5,534 bases of DNA from an uncultured Micavibrio sp. GTDB taxonomy: Bacteria; Pseudomonadota; Alphaproteobacteria; Micavibrionales; UBA1664. Within the stretch, counting starts at the first letter, position 1; every line of letters starts with the position of its first letter. The position numbers and the translations under genes are program-made. Under the pieces are notes generated by a model. The model was not told where the DNA came from and made no database searches. It was given only the letters and a program-made list of their open reading frames with translations. Where the stretch lies: positions 1 through 5,534 of the forward strand of contig CALBME010000175.1 in assembly GCA_937896295.1 (NCBI GenBank), in the 5' to 3' direction. This document shows positions 5,427-5,534 of the stretch, one piece after another.

Positions 5427-5534
5427 ATGACGGATTTCGAAAGCGGTGACAGCGGCGGTGGCATCCAAGCCATTGCAGATGCGATGGCCTGGGCGCTAGC
5501 CAACGGCTGGCGTACCAGTGGTGCGGATCCGAAG
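5427..5534 (+). CDS. Start of an unrecognised gene, cut by the window edge
   Basis: An open frame begins with ATG at 5427 and stays open to the end, giving 36 residues that start MTDFESGDSGGG and continue IQAIADAMAWALANGW. The beginning is acidic and glycine-rich; residues about 13-28 look like an amphipathic alanine-rich helix. I do not recognise the family from so little. The frame is open back to 5370, so a GTG at 5406 is an alternative start, but it would lie inside the palindrome at 5394-5412. No strong Shine-Dalgarno is seen; CAGG near 5416 is the nearest purine-rich stretch. The gene diverges from the tRNA-like gene. The interval between them (5305-5426) holds only the palindrome and a possible weak promoter. 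Confidence 0.5.
   Translation, partial: MTDFESGDSGGGIQAIADAMAWALANGWRTSGADPK

Noticed and set aside
5035..5430. Plus-strand open frame through the tRNA-like gene, ending in ATGA at the right-edge gene
   Set aside because: Its middle (GRTRTCNRRLRRP) is a translation of the reverse complement of the tRNA. Beyond 5281 it has no useful start codon. The overlapping stop at 5428-5430 is tempting as coupling but probably chance.
5174..5503. Minus-strand open frame of 109 codons
   Set aside because: It runs through the tRNA-like gene and its promoter and opposes the right-edge gene; no domain is visible.

Overview
The window looks like chromosomal or island DNA of a Gram-negative bacterium, most likely an alphaproteobacterium. 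The support is the style of the XRE regulators (the GVTFQQIQKYE-type helix at about 2380-2410 and the 'ALLGW.Q.DLAE' type at about 2075-2110), the encoded CCA end of the tRNA-like gene, and the moderate-to-high GC of the right half. No species can be named from sequence alone. By eye the left half (1-2290) is richer in A+T than the right half (2650-5534), which fits an acquired module on the left.

Left module (1-2136): an XRE regulator with a C-terminal effector domain (101-748) overlaps by 14 bases a gene for a divergent tRNA-dependent cyclodipeptide synthase (CDPS)-like enzyme (735-1445). A second XRE regulator with a related C-terminal domain (1447-2136, minus) converges on the enzyme gene with one base between the stop codons. 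The first regulator has a promoter so close to its ATG that its mRNA should be leaderless, with an inverted repeat between the -35 and -10 elements. The inferred system is a small circuit in which the enzyme makes a cyclodipeptide from aminoacyl-tRNAs and the paired regulators sense it or control its production. No tailoring enzyme is visible.

Middle (2137-2649): a divergent intergenic region, then a short stand-alone XRE regulator with a strong ribosome binding site.

Right module (2670-5304, minus): a tRNA-Arg(UCU)-like gene of about 101 nt, behind a near-consensus promoter and two small leader hairpins, lies 30 bases upstream of a three-helix small membrane protein. That gene is followed after 6 bases by a 707-residue polytopic membrane protein resembling YfhO/GT-C-type proteins. 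No terminator separates the tRNA from these genes, so one transcript may carry all three. The tRNA has a perfect acceptor stem, T arm and anticodon arm, but about 25 extra bases, including an 8-bp hairpin, where the D-arm region should be. It is either a degenerate or mobile-element-altered tRNA or an unusual tRNA-like RNA.

Right edge (5305-5534): a perfect 8-bp-arm palindrome precedes the start of a plus-strand gene that runs off the window. Its function is not recognised.
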